Assembly: GCA_017515945.1 (NCBI GenBank)
Contig: JAFWDX010000023.1
Coordinates: forward strand, 1 to 5,487
Direction of reading: 5' to 3'
From: Blautia sp.
Lineage (GTDB): Bacteria; Bacillota; Clostridia; Lachnospirales; Lachnospiraceae
Length of the DNA: 5,487 nt
In this document: one piece after another, positions 1 through 5,487 of the stretch
Numbering within the stretch: position 1 is the stretch's first letter
Layout: the number at the start of each line of letters is the position of its first letter
Made by a program: the position numbers and the translations under genes
Notes under the pieces: generated by a model
The model's database searches: none
What the model saw: only the letters and a program-made list of their open reading frames with translations
What the model was told of the DNA's origin: nothing

Positions 1-27
1 GAAAGGAGCCTGCGCCTGGCCTCGTAA
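1..27 (+). CDS. dxr: 3' end of 1-deoxy-D-xylulose 5-phosphate reductoisomerase (partial, C-terminus only)
   Basis: Reading from base 1 gives eight codons, ERSLRLAS, and then TAA at 25-27. A C-terminus ending in RLAS matches what I recall of Dxr proteins (E. coli Dxr ends in MRLAS), and dxr directly upstream of rseP is a widespread bacterial order (cdsA-dxr-rseP). Dxr is the cytosolic NADPH-dependent enzyme that makes 2-C-methyl-D-erythritol 4-phosphate in the MEP isoprenoid pathway. Only the tail is present, so no catalytic residue can be checked. Another frame (from base 3) stays open to a TGA at 69-71 and could in principle be the true end, but its residues do not resemble a Dxr tail. The call rests on eight residues plus gene order. 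Confidence 0.6.
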   Translation, partial: ERSLRLAS

Positions 28-65
28 CTGTGAAGGAGCTTGTGACTGAACAGTTACCAGTTACG
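23..65 (+). repeat. Overlapping inverted repeats in the dxr-rseP gap
   Basis: CGTAACTG (23-30) is the exact reverse complement of CAGTTACG (58-65). GTAACTGT (24-31) is also the exact reverse complement of ACAGTTAC (50-57). CAGTTAC is tandemly repeated at 51-57 and 58-64, so the left arm can pair with either right arm and the two 8-bp hairpins exclude each other. The left arm contains the putative dxr stop codon, and the loop carries AAGGAG (33-38). No T-tract follows, so this is not a standard intrinsic terminator. It could be an RNA processing or stability element, or a dispersed repeat; the function is unknown. Confidence 0.6.
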
Positions 66-90
66 AAATGAAAAGAAAGCAGGTGAATGA

Positions 91-1377
91 TTGAGTATAA
101 TTCTGGCGCTGCTGATCTTCAGCGCGATTGTTCTGTTTCATGAACTGGGCCATTTTCTGCTGGCCAAAAAAAGCGGGATCACGGTCGTGGAGTTTTCTCT
201 GGGTATGGGACCGAGGCTTCTGAGTACAGTACGCGGGGGAACGCGGTATTCTCTTAAGGCTTTTCCGCTTGGCGGTTCCTGCGCCATGCTCGGAGAGGAT
301 ACTGACGAGGTTGCAGAAGGATCCTTCAACGCCGCTTCAGTCTGGAAAAGAATCTGTGTCGTGGCGGCAGGACCGGTCTTTAATTTTATCCTGGCGTTTG
401 TTTTCGCAGTAGTGATCGTTGGCTTTACCGGTTATGATCCGGCCAAGGTTGTACAGGTAAATGAAGACAGTGCCGCCTACGAAGCCGGATTGCGTGAAGG
501 AGACCGGATCGTGCGTTACGATGGTTATGCCGTTGACCTGGCCAGGGATCTGTATGTCTATATGTACCTCAATCCGCTTGAAGAAGGAAAAACGGTCCGG
601 ATGGATGTCGACAGAGATGGTGAAAGAGTGCACATCGCTTTCCTTCCTGATCTCAATACCCGTTATCTGCTGGGATTCAACCGCAGTGATGTCAATTCCA
701 TGCGTGTGGAATCCCTGATCCCGGGACTTCCACTGGAGGATACCGGCATTGTTCCCGGGGATACGATCACAGCCGTGAACGGTGTGGAGATAAAAGACGG
801 CGCCGACTACGAGGCGTATCTGTCAGAGCATCCGCTGGATGGTTCCGAGATCAGGATCACGTATGTACATGACGGACTGGAATACGAAGCCAGTCTAAAG
901 CCTGAGGCCTACAGTACTCCTGTGGGTGGCTTTGCCTACAATACCGGGTATACGCGTACGAAGGGCTTCGGGGTAGTAAAGTACGCCCTCCTGGAAATGA
1001 AATATATGATCCGCTCGACATTGCTGAGCCTCAGAGAACTGGTGACAGGCGGACTCGGGATCAGGGATCTGAGCGGGCCGGTAGGTGTAGTGGATGCCAT
1101 CGGTCAGACTTATGAACAGAGCAAAAGTGAAGGAGCATTTACGATCCTGATCAATATGCTTTCGATGGCAATCCTGCTTTCAACGAACCTGGGTGTGATG
1201 AACCTGCTCCCTGTTCCGGCGCTGGACGGCGGACGCCTGGTCTTCCTGTTTGTGGAAGCGGTGAGACGCAAGCCTCTTAACCGTAATCTGGAAGGTTCCA
1301 TACATTTTACGGGACTGGTGCTTTTGATGATCCTGATGGCGTTCGTGATGTATCAGGATATTCTCAAATTATTTTAA
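91..1377 (+). CDS. rseP: RseP/RasP-family site-2 intramembrane zinc metalloprotease
   Basis: This 428-residue membrane protease of family M50B cleaves membrane proteins within the bilayer; in relatives it releases anti-sigma factors and clears remnant signal peptides. The zinc motif HELGH (H17, E18, H21) lies in the first membrane segment (about 3-25). The third ligand motif LDG (D379) sits in NLLPVPALDGG (371-381). GPVFN (95-99) lies in the second membrane segment (about 88-112), and SGPVGV is at 328-333. The C-terminus (about 405-420) is a last membrane helix. Between the second and third membrane segments are two PDZ-like modules, about 118-190 (EAGLREGDRIVRYDG) and about 205-270 (DTGIVPGDTITAVNG), as in E. 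coli RseP. The usual GGYVKM loop reads GGSCAM (61-66), which I recall from clostridial homologues. The start is TTG: it follows AGGTG (81-85), gives the family N-terminus directly, and an in-frame TGA at 88-90 rules out extension. An ATG at 87 is out of frame. The gene follows dxr, but a tRNA follows it instead of the ispG common in Clostridia. Confidence 0.96.
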   Translation: MSIILALLIFSAIVLFHELGHFLLAKKSGITVVEFSLGMGPRLLSTVRGGTRYSLKAFPLGGSCAMLGEDTDEVAEGSFNAASVWKRICVVAAGPVFNFILAFVFAVVIVGFTGYDPAKVVQVNEDSAAYEAGLREGDRIVRYDGYAVDLARDLYVYMYLNPLEEGKTVRMDVDRDGERVHIAFLPDLNTRYLLGFNRSDVNSMRVESLIPGLPLEDTGIVPGDTITAVNGVEIKDGADYEAYLSEHPLDGSEIRITYVHDGLEYEASLKPEAYSTPVGGFAYNTGYTRTKGFGVVKYALLEMKYMIRSTLLSLRELVTGGLGIRDLSGPVGVVDAIGQTYEQSKSEGAFTILINMLSMAILLSTNLGVMNLLPVPALDGGRLVFLFVEAVRRKPLNRNLEGSIHFTGLVLLMILMAFVMYQDILKLF

Positions 1378-1395
1378 AAAAAATCGAAATAACTG

Positions 1396-1424
1396 TTGAC
1401 AACTGCCGGGAACTTTGATATCAT
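1396..1424 (+). promoter_or_regulatory. Sigma-A promoter driving tRNA-Leu
   Basis: A perfect -35 TTGACA (1396-1401) is followed by a 17-base spacer and the -10 hexamer TATCAT (1419-1424, 5 of 6 consensus). Transcription should start near 1431, about 37 bases before the mature 5' end of the tRNA, leaving a leader for RNase P to remove. A weak hairpin, ATATC (1449-1453) with GATAT (1463-1467), lies just before the tRNA. No GC-rich hairpin separates the rseP stop codon from this promoter, so rseP transcripts may also read through the tRNA. Confidence 0.85.
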
Positions 1425-1467
1425 ACCACTTGTCGCGAGCGAGGCGGATATCTCATAAGAGCGATAT

Positions 1468-1552
1468 GCGGAAGTGTCGGAACTGGCAGACGAGCTAGAC
1501 TAAGGATCTAGTGACTATTGCAGTCGTGTGGGTTCAAGTCCCATCTTCCGCA
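1468..1552 (+). tRNA. tRNA-Leu (anticodon AAG)
   Basis: A class II tRNA of 85 bases can be folded by hand with all arms intact. The acceptor is GCGGAAG (1468-1474) with CTTCCGC (1545-1551) and discriminator A1552. The D stem is TCG (1477-1479) with CGA (1491-1493), with GG in the D loop. The anticodon stem is CTAGA (1495-1499) with TCTAG (1507-1511) around the loop CTAAGGA, placing anticodon AAG at 1502-1504 after T1501 (T33). The long variable arm is GACT (1513-1516) with AGTC (1522-1525). The T stem is GTGGG (1528-1532) with CCCAT (1540-1544), one G-T pair, around TTCAAGT. The class II shape and A73 fit a leucine tRNA; the anticodon reads CUU, and more codons if A34 becomes inosine. CCA is not encoded, so it must be added after transcription. 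Confidence 0.97.
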
Positions 1553-1566
1553 TTTTTTTATGCGGA
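1547..1566 (+). repeat. Inverted repeat linking the tRNA 3' acceptor strand to its trailer
   Basis: TCCGCAT (1547-1553) pairs perfectly with ATGCGGA (1560-1566) across a loop of six T residues. The right arm is part of TATGCGGA (1559-1566), an exact copy of bases 1465-1472 at the 5' end of the tRNA. The trailer can therefore take the place of the 5' acceptor strand. Four T residues follow (1567-1570), so this may also act as a weak first terminator ahead of the stronger one downstream. Confidence 0.7.
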
Positions 1567-1588
1567 TTTTAAGGTCGTTATTATGAGT

Positions 1589-1631
1589 CGGAGGTGCCCT
1601 GGGGTCAGGGACTCCGGCTTTTTGTTTTTTT
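1589..1631 (+). terminator. Intrinsic (Rho-independent) terminator after tRNA-Leu
   Basis: The hairpin has CGGAG (1589-1593) pairing with CTCCG (1612-1616) and CCCTG (1597-1601) pairing with CAGGG (1606-1610). A small asymmetric internal loop separates the two helices and the tetraloop is GGGT. It is followed by a T-tract (1619-1631) broken by one G at 1624. It should end the tRNA transcript and any rseP read-through, insulating the dgt-dnaG-rpoD genes. Confidence 0.85.
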
Positions 1632-1685
1632 CAGGAATTTGAATAAAAAAAAGGATTTGGTTCAAAAACGTGGAATATTCTTTGT

Positions 1686-1692
1686 AAAGGAG
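1686..1692 (+). promoter_or_regulatory. Shine-Dalgarno site of the leader peptide
   Basis: AAAGGAG lies six bases before the ATG at 1699. It is a strong site that does not serve dgt directly, because dgt has its own site at 1725-1731 and starts 47 bases further on. Its position is the main argument that the short reading frame at 1699-1743 is translated. A GTG at 1696 is in the same frame but closer than usual to the site. Confidence 0.5.
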
Positions 1693-1698
1693 CTTGTG

Positions 1699-1743
1699 AT
1701 GTACAGCTGCGTGAACTGCAGCAGAAGGAGGCCGGGACTTTGA
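1699..1743 (+). CDS. Putative 14-residue leader peptide overlapping the dgt start
   Basis: An ATG six bases after AAAGGAG opens a 14-codon frame encoding MYSCVNCSRRRPGL. Its TGA stop (1741-1743) overlaps the TTG start of dgt (1740-1742) in the four bases TTGA. This geometry is typical of translational coupling: ribosomes finishing the peptide stop exactly where dgt begins, and the dgt Shine-Dalgarno lies inside the peptide's reading frame. The peptide has a CxxC pair (C4, C7) and three consecutive arginines (AGA AGG AGG codons), although that purine run doubles as the dgt ribosome site, so its residues may be dictated by the RNA signal. A short hairpin, GCTGC (1706-1710) with GCAGC (1718-1722), lies within it. 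I recognise no family. It could be a chance frame, and conservation in relatives would decide. Confidence 0.4.
   Translation: MYSCVNCSRRRPGL
1725..1731 (+). promoter_or_regulatory. Shine-Dalgarno site of dgt
   Basis: AAGGAGG, a full anti-16S match, sits eight bases before the TTG at 1740. It decides the dgt start in favour of that TTG. It is also codons 9-11 of the putative leader peptide, so a ribosome translating the peptide would cover it. Confidence 0.8.
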
Positions 1744-2750
1744 ATATTCGCGAGGTAATGGAGCAGCGTGAAAAAGAACTGCTAAGTCCTTATGCAGCTT
1801 ACAGTTCGGATACGGCCGGGAGGAAGAGGCAGGAGGAGGAGTGCGATGTCCGCACCTGTTACCAGCGGGACAGAGACCGCATCCTGCACTCCAAAGCCTT
1901 TCGCCGGCTGAAAGACAAAACACAGGTTTTTCTCGCCCCGCAGGGAGATCATTACCGTAATCGCCTCACTCATACGCTGGAGGTATCACAGATCGCCCGG
2001 ACGATCGCGCGTGCCCTGCGGCTGAATGAGGATCTCGTTGAGGCGATCGCCCTCGGCCATGATCTCGGTCATACACCGTTCGGGCACGCGGGGGAGAGGG
2101 CACTTGACCGGATTCATCCCGGCGGTTTTGCTCATTACAGACAGAGCATACGTGTTGTCGAACTGCTTGAAAAAAACGGCGACGGCCTGAATCTGACCGC
2201 TGAGACACTGGACGGGATCCTCAATCATACGACGGCAGGGCAGCCTTCTACGCTGGAAGGACAGGTGGTCCGCATTTCTGACAAGATCGCGTATATACAC
2301 CATGATATGGACGATGCGCAGCGGGCAGGGATCGTTACGGAGGATGACATACCGGTGACACTCCGGATGCTCCTGGGTTATACGACCCGTGAACGGCTCA
2401 ATACCTTTGTCCATGATATCATAGAGAGCAGTGCCGGCCAGCCTTCGATCCGCATGTCAACAGATATCATGGAAGGGATGATGGAACTGCGGCGGATGAT
2501 GTTCCGCAACGTATATGAAAATCCGGTTGCAAAAAAGGAAGAAGGCAAAGCCATGGACATGCTGGCCCAGCTGTATGATTATTACCTTGCCCATCCGGAG
2601 ACGATGTCCGAAGAGTACCGGCTGTTGTTCCGCCGCAAGGGAGTTCCGGTGGAGATGGCTGTAACGGATTATATTTCAGGCATGACGGATCAGTATTCCA
2701 TGGACAGATTCAGAGAAATCTTTATTCCGGTAGCCTGGGAGGTTTTCTGA
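1740..2750 (+). CDS. dgt: dGTPase-like HD-domain deoxynucleotide triphosphohydrolase
   Basis: This 336-residue cytosolic protein belongs to the dGTPase-like HD hydrolases, which convert a dNTP to the deoxynucleoside plus triphosphate and so limit dNTP pools. The family signature HSKAFRRLKDKTQV spans 50-63. The HD metal site is complete: H78 in NRLTHTLEVSQIAR, H107-D108 in ALGHDLGHTPFGH, and D181 in RISDKIAYIHHDMDD. GGFAHYRQSIRVVE (128-141) and LNLTAETLDGILNHT (150-164) are further family blocks; the usual H-N-x-Q there reads H-Y-R-Q (Y133). The length fits the shorter dGTPase-like subfamily, not the roughly 500-residue E. coli Dgt, so the preferred dNTP is uncertain. The TTG start is set by AAGGAGG eight bases upstream. 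The stop TGA directly abuts the dnaG ATG with no gap, and dgt-dnaG-rpoD is, as I recall, common in Lachnospiraceae. Confidence 0.93.
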   Translation: MNIREVMEQREKELLSPYAAYSSDTAGRKRQEEECDVRTCYQRDRDRILHSKAFRRLKDKTQVFLAPQGDHYRNRLTHTLEVSQIARTIARALRLNEDLVEAIALGHDLGHTPFGHAGERALDRIHPGGFAHYRQSIRVVELLEKNGDGLNLTAETLDGILNHTTAGQPSTLEGQVVRISDKIAYIHHDMDDAQRAGIVTEDDIPVTLRMLLGYTTRERLNTFVHDIIESSAGQPSIRMSTDIMEGMMELRRMMFRNVYENPVAKKEEGKAMDMLAQLYDYYLAHPETMSEEYRLLFRRKGVPVEMAVTDYISGMTDQYSMDRFREIFIPVAWEVF

Positions 2751-4586
2751 ATGCGCTATGATGACAATGTGATTGAAGAGGTACGCAGCCGGAACGATAT
2801 CGTGGAGGTCATTTCACAATATGTGAAGCTGACCCGCAGAGGGGCCACATATTTTGGCCTCTGCCCTTTTCACAATGAAAAGACCGCATCATTTTCCGTG
2901 ACGCCTTCCAAACAGATGTACTATTGTTTTGGCTGCGGGGCCGGCGGAAATGTTTTTACGTTTCTGATGCAATATGAAAACCAGACTTTCACAGAAGCCC
3001 TTAAAACACTTGCAGACAGGGCGGGAGTGCAGCTGCCCCAGATTGCCTGGTCACCTGCCGCGGGACAGAAAGCCGCTTACAGGCAGAAGCTGATGGAAAT
3101 ACAAAAAGAAGCCGCTCGTTTTTATTATTATCAGCTGCGTCAGCCGGCAGGAAAAGACGGGCTGGCTTATCTGTACGGGAGGGACTTGTCAGCAGATACG
3201 ATAAAAAATTTCGGACTTGGCTGGTCAGAGCACTCCGGCACCGGTCTGTATCGGTATCTGCATACCAAAGGGTATACGGATGAACAGCTCAGGGACAGCG
3301 GACTTTTTTCCTGGGATGAGCGAAGGGGAATGACGGACCGGTTCCGGGACAGAGTGATCTTTCCCATCATGGACGGCAGTAGCCGGGTGATCGGCTTTGG
3401 CGGCCGGGTACTGGGCGACGGCAAACCGAAATATCTTAACTCACCGGAGACGGAGATTTTTGATAAAAGCCGCAACCTTTACGGCCTGCATATTGCCCGG
3501 CGCACCCGTGAAGACTGCTTCCTGCTGTGCGAGGGATATATGGATGTCATAGCCATGCACCAGGCTGGCTTTACAAATGCAGTGGCCTCTCTGGGAACGG
3601 CCCTGACCAGCGGGCATGCCAGTCTGATCCGGCGTTACACAAAAAAGGTCCTGCTGCTGTATGACAGCGACGGTGCGGGGATCAGGGCAGCCCGGAGGGC
3701 CATACCGATTCTCAGAGAGGCCGGGCTGGACGCCCGTGTAGTTTCCCTTACTCCTTGCAAGGATCCGGATGAGTTTATCCGGACGAATGGAGCTGCAGCG
3801 TTCAGGGAACGGCTTGAAAAAGCGGGAGACGGGTTTATGTTCCGGGTGCGCTGTGCGGCTGAAGAGTGTGACCTGAATGATCCGCAGGGACAGAACGCCT
3901 TTTTTGAACAGTGTGCAGGACTGCTGCTGGAAATGGAGGACGAGCTGGAAAGGAATCTGTACATAGAAGCGATCGTACGTGAGTACAGTCAGTTCAAAGT
4001 ACGGGCGGAGGATCTGCGCAGGCGGGTAAATGTCCTTGCCATGAAAGGGAGGACGCCTCCCAGGGAGCCAAAGCCATTTGAAGAGGGGGATCAGAGACAG
4101 GCAAAAAAGAAAAATTCATCTGAAGATAAAGCACAGAAGCTCATGCTGACCTGGCTGGTCAATAACCCTTCTCTGTTTCGGGTGGCTGAGCCAAATCTGT
4201 CACCGGAAGATTTCACAGATCCTTTGTACCGGGAAGCAGCCACGTTGCTTTTTTCCCAGTACAGGCAGGGAGAGATCAATCCGGCAAGACTCCTCAACGC
4301 ATTTATGGATGGGGAGGATCAAAAGCGGGTGGCGGCACTTTTCCATGCCACGATCCCGCTGGAGGATGAGCAGCAGGAAGGGCAGGCTTTTGCAGATGCC
4401 CTCATCAGGATCAGAGAAGCCTCTCTGCAGAAAAGGCAGGAGGATGTGGAAGCTACTGTGGATTCCATGCAGGCTCTGCTCCAGGAAAAAAATGCCCTGG
4501 AAGAGCTCAAAGGCAGACGACAGCAGCTGGCCGCGGAGTATGTCCGGCAGGCAGCGGAGGGAACCCGTGGGAACAGTTACATGTAA
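2751..4586 (+). CDS. dnaG: DNA primase DnaG
   Basis: This 611-residue primase makes the short RNA primers for lagging-strand synthesis at the replication fork and works with the DnaB helicase. Domains run in the usual order. The N-terminal CHC2 zinc-binding domain has ligands C38, H41, C59 and C62 ([24 protein letters not shown]). The RNA polymerase core includes [19 protein letters not shown] (215-233). The Toprim fold has E261 in CEGYMDV, then D305 and D307 in LLYDSDGAG, and DPDEF (338-342). A charged linker (about 432-460, KKK) leads to a helical C-terminal helicase-binding domain (about 460-605). The length is typical and all key residues are present. The start is ATG, eight bases after GGGAGG (2737-2742), which lies in the end of dgt; TGA and ATG abut, implying coupled translation. 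rpoD begins five bases after the stop. Confidence 0.98.
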   Translation: MRYDDNVIEEVRSRNDIVEVISQYVKLTRRGATYFGLCPFHNEKTASFSVTPSKQMYYCFGCGAGGNVFTFLMQYENQTFTEALKTLADRAGVQLPQIAWSPAAGQKAAYRQKLMEIQKEAARFYYYQLRQPAGKDGLAYLYGRDLSADTIKNFGLGWSEHSGTGLYRYLHTKGYTDEQLRDSGLFSWDERRGMTDRFRDRVIFPIMDGSSRVIGFGGRVLGDGKPKYLNSPETEIFDKSRNLYGLHIARRTREDCFLLCEGYMDVIAMHQAGFTNAVASLGTALTSGHASLIRRYTKKVLLLYDSDGAGIRAARRAIPILREAGLDARVVSLTPCKDPDEFIRTNGAAAFRERLEKAGDGFMFRVRCAAEECDLNDPQGQNAFFEQCAGLLLEMEDELERNLYIEAIVREYSQFKVRAEDLRRRVNVLAMKGRTPPREPKPFEEGDQRQAKKKNSSEDKAQKLMLTWLVNNPSLFRVAEPNLSPEDFTDPLYREAATLLFSQYRQGEINPARLLNAFMDGEDQKRVAALFHATIPLEDEQQEGQAFADALIRIREASLQKRQEDVEATVDSMQALLQEKNALEELKGRRQQLAAEYVRQAAEGTRGNSYM

Positions 4587-4591
4587 ATAAT

Positions 4592-5487
4592 ATGAGTGTG
4601 AAAAAGACGGAGGATACACAGCTGATGGATGTTGCAATGGCAAAATTCAGTGAGAAACTGGTAGAGCTTCTTGAACTGGCTAAAAAGAAAAGAAATGTTC
4701 TTGAGTATCAGGAGATCAATGATTTCTTCAAAGGCATGCCGCTGGATGCGGATCTGCTGGACAAGACATTTGACTTTCTGGAGGCGAATGGGGTGGATGT
4801 CCTGCGCATTGACCAGAATGTGAATGAAGAGCTGATCCTGGACGATGACATTGACATCGAAAACCTCGATGACGAAGAAGAGGTGGAGCTGGACAAGATC
4901 GACCTGTCTGTGCCCGAGGGTGTGAGTATCGAGGATCCCGTACGGATGTATCTCAAGGAGATCGGCAAAGTTCCGCTGCTGACGGCTGAGGAAGAGATCG
5001 AGCTTGCCCAGCGGATGGAACAGGGCGATGAGGATGCCAAAAAACGTCTCGCTGAAGCCAATCTGCGTCTGGTCGTCAGTATTGCAAAGCGTTATGTCGG
5101 CCGTGGTATGCTTTTCCTGGATCTGATCCAGGAAGGAAACCTTGGCCTGATCAAAGCCGTTGAGAAGTTTGATTATACAAAGGGCTACAAATTCAGCACG
5201 TATGCCACATGGTGGATCCGGCAGGCCATTACCAGAGCGATCGCGGACCAGGCCAGAACGATCCGCATCCCGGTGCACATGGTCGAGACGATCAACAAGC
5301 TGATCAGGGTTTCACGCCAGCTCCTGCAGGAGCTCGGGAGGGAACCAACTCCGGAAGAGATCGCCGAAGAGATGGAAATGCCTGTGGAACGTGTCCGTGA
5401 AATCCTCAAGATTTCCCAGGAACCCGTTTCACTGGAGACGCCGATCGGTGAGGAGGAGGATTCCCATCTGGGAGATTTTATCCAGGA
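4592..5487 (+). CDS. rpoD: Primary RNA polymerase sigma factor RpoD/SigA (3' truncated by the window end)
   Basis: About 298 residues of the housekeeping sigma-70 factor are present; the frame is still open at the last base, so regions 3.2 and 4 lie outside. After an N-terminal part resembling region 1.1 ([18 protein letters not shown], then [10 protein letters not shown]) comes an acidic stretch (about 88-104, [16 protein letters not shown]). Region 1.2 begins at S112 ([19 protein letters not shown]). Region 2 includes [37 protein letters not shown] and, from Y204, [17 protein letters not shown], which recognises and melts the -10 element. Region 3 starts at [14 protein letters not shown]. 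There is no large insert between 1.2 and 2.1. The start is uncertain. ATG 4592 lies five bases after the dnaG stop without a clear Shine-Dalgarno, while an in-frame ATG at 4625 (residue 12) has GGAGG eleven bases upstream and fits the usual N-terminal length about as well. It is probably cotranscribed with dgt and dnaG. Confidence 0.97.
   Translation, partial: MSVKKTEDTQLMDVAMAKFSEKLVELLELAKKKRNVLEYQEINDFFKGMPLDADLLDKTFDFLEANGVDVLRIDQNVNEELILDDDIDIENLDDEEEVELDKIDLSVPEGVSIEDPVRMYLKEIGKVPLLTAEEEIELAQRMEQGDEDAKKRLAEANLRLVVSIAKRYVGRGMLFLDLIQEGNLGLIKAVEKFDYTKGYKFSTYATWWIRQAITRAIADQARTIRIPVHMVETINKLIRVSRQLLQELGREPTPEEIAEEMEMPVERVREILKISQEPVSLETPIGEEEDSHLGDFIQ
4609..4613 (+). promoter_or_regulatory. 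Possible internal Shine-Dalgarno deciding the rpoD start
   Basis: GGAGG lies eleven bases before the in-frame ATG at 4625-4627, whereas the upstream ATG at 4592 has no purine-rich site at normal distance. If this site is used, rpoD begins [12 protein letters not shown] and bases 4587-4624 are an untranslated spacer. The spacing is longer than ideal, so reinitiation at 4592 after dnaG termination remains possible. Confidence 0.4.

Noticed and set aside
87..143. ATG at 87 just before the rseP TTG, opening an 18-codon frame
   Set aside because: It is out of frame with rseP, lies too close to AGGTG, and the TTG gives the conserved RseP N-terminus directly.
1378..1395. A-rich stretch after the rseP stop as a terminator
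   Set aside because: There is no GC-containing hairpin before a T-tract on the + strand, so it does not qualify as an intrinsic terminator.
1465..1566. TATGCGGA direct repeat around the tRNA as an integration attachment-site duplication
   Set aside because: Eight bases is too short for a typical att repeat, it copies the 5' and not the 3' end of the tRNA, and no integrase is present.
1638..1666. Inverted repeat TTTGAA (1638-1643) / TTCAAA (1661-1666)
   Set aside because: Only six AT-rich base pairs around a 17-base A-rich spacer; expected by chance in this composition.
1661..1689. Possible dgt promoter TTCAAA - 17 bases - TGTAAA
   Set aside because: Each hexamer matches consensus at only 4 of 6 positions, and the implied start (about 1696) would fall after the leader Shine-Dalgarno. 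The true dgt promoter is unresolved.
1831..1911. Strong Shine-Dalgarno-like run inside dgt (from 1831) followed by an out-of-frame ATG at 1846 opening 21 codons
   Set aside because: The purine run encodes the Arg/Gln/Glu-rich residues of Dgt, and the short product resembles nothing. Treated as coincidence.
4577..5278. Long open frame on the minus strand opposite rpoD (233 codons)
   Set aside because: It lies opposite strongly conserved sigma-factor sequence, has no ribosome site I can see and no recognisable domain. It is a by-product of rpoD codon use.

Overview
The window looks like a conserved housekeeping stretch from a Clostridia-type Firmicute, most likely a Lachnospiraceae-like anaerobe of moderate GC content. 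This rests on remembered family patterns, not a search. The signs are the gene order dxr-rseP and dgt-dnaG-rpoD, a compact primary sigma factor with a short acidic region after region 1 and no large non-conserved insert, the RseP variant motif GGSCAMLGED, strong purine-rich Shine-Dalgarno sites, and TTG starts. All genes are on the + strand.

Layout. Bases 1-27 are probably the last eight codons of dxr (isoprenoid biosynthesis), ending in RLAS. A 63-base gap follows, with overlapping inverted repeats around the dxr stop codon. rseP, a site-2 intramembrane metalloprotease with two PDZ-like modules, occupies 91-1377. The 362-base gap at 1378-1739 is full of signals: a near-consensus sigma-A promoter (1396-1424), a class II tRNA-Leu with anticodon AAG (1468-1552), a trailer that can pair with the tRNA 3' acceptor strand, an intrinsic terminator (1589-1631), and a probable 14-codon leader peptide (1699-1743) whose stop codon overlaps the TTG start of the next gene. 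Then comes a tight macromolecular-synthesis cluster: dgt (HD-domain dNTP triphosphohydrolase, 1740-2750), dnaG (primase, 2751-4586, no gap) and rpoD (primary sigma factor, from 4592, running off the window end).

Function. The last three genes link nucleotide-pool control, replication priming and housekeeping transcription in one probable transcript. The terminator after the tRNA separates it from the dxr-rseP-tRNA side. No clear promoter was found between that terminator and dgt.

No mobile element, CRISPR array, toxin system or unknown protein family is visible. The most interesting material is small: the leader peptide and its coupling to dgt, a 17-base element shared by both intergenic leaders, the A34 leucine tRNA, and the competing tRNA trailer hairpin.
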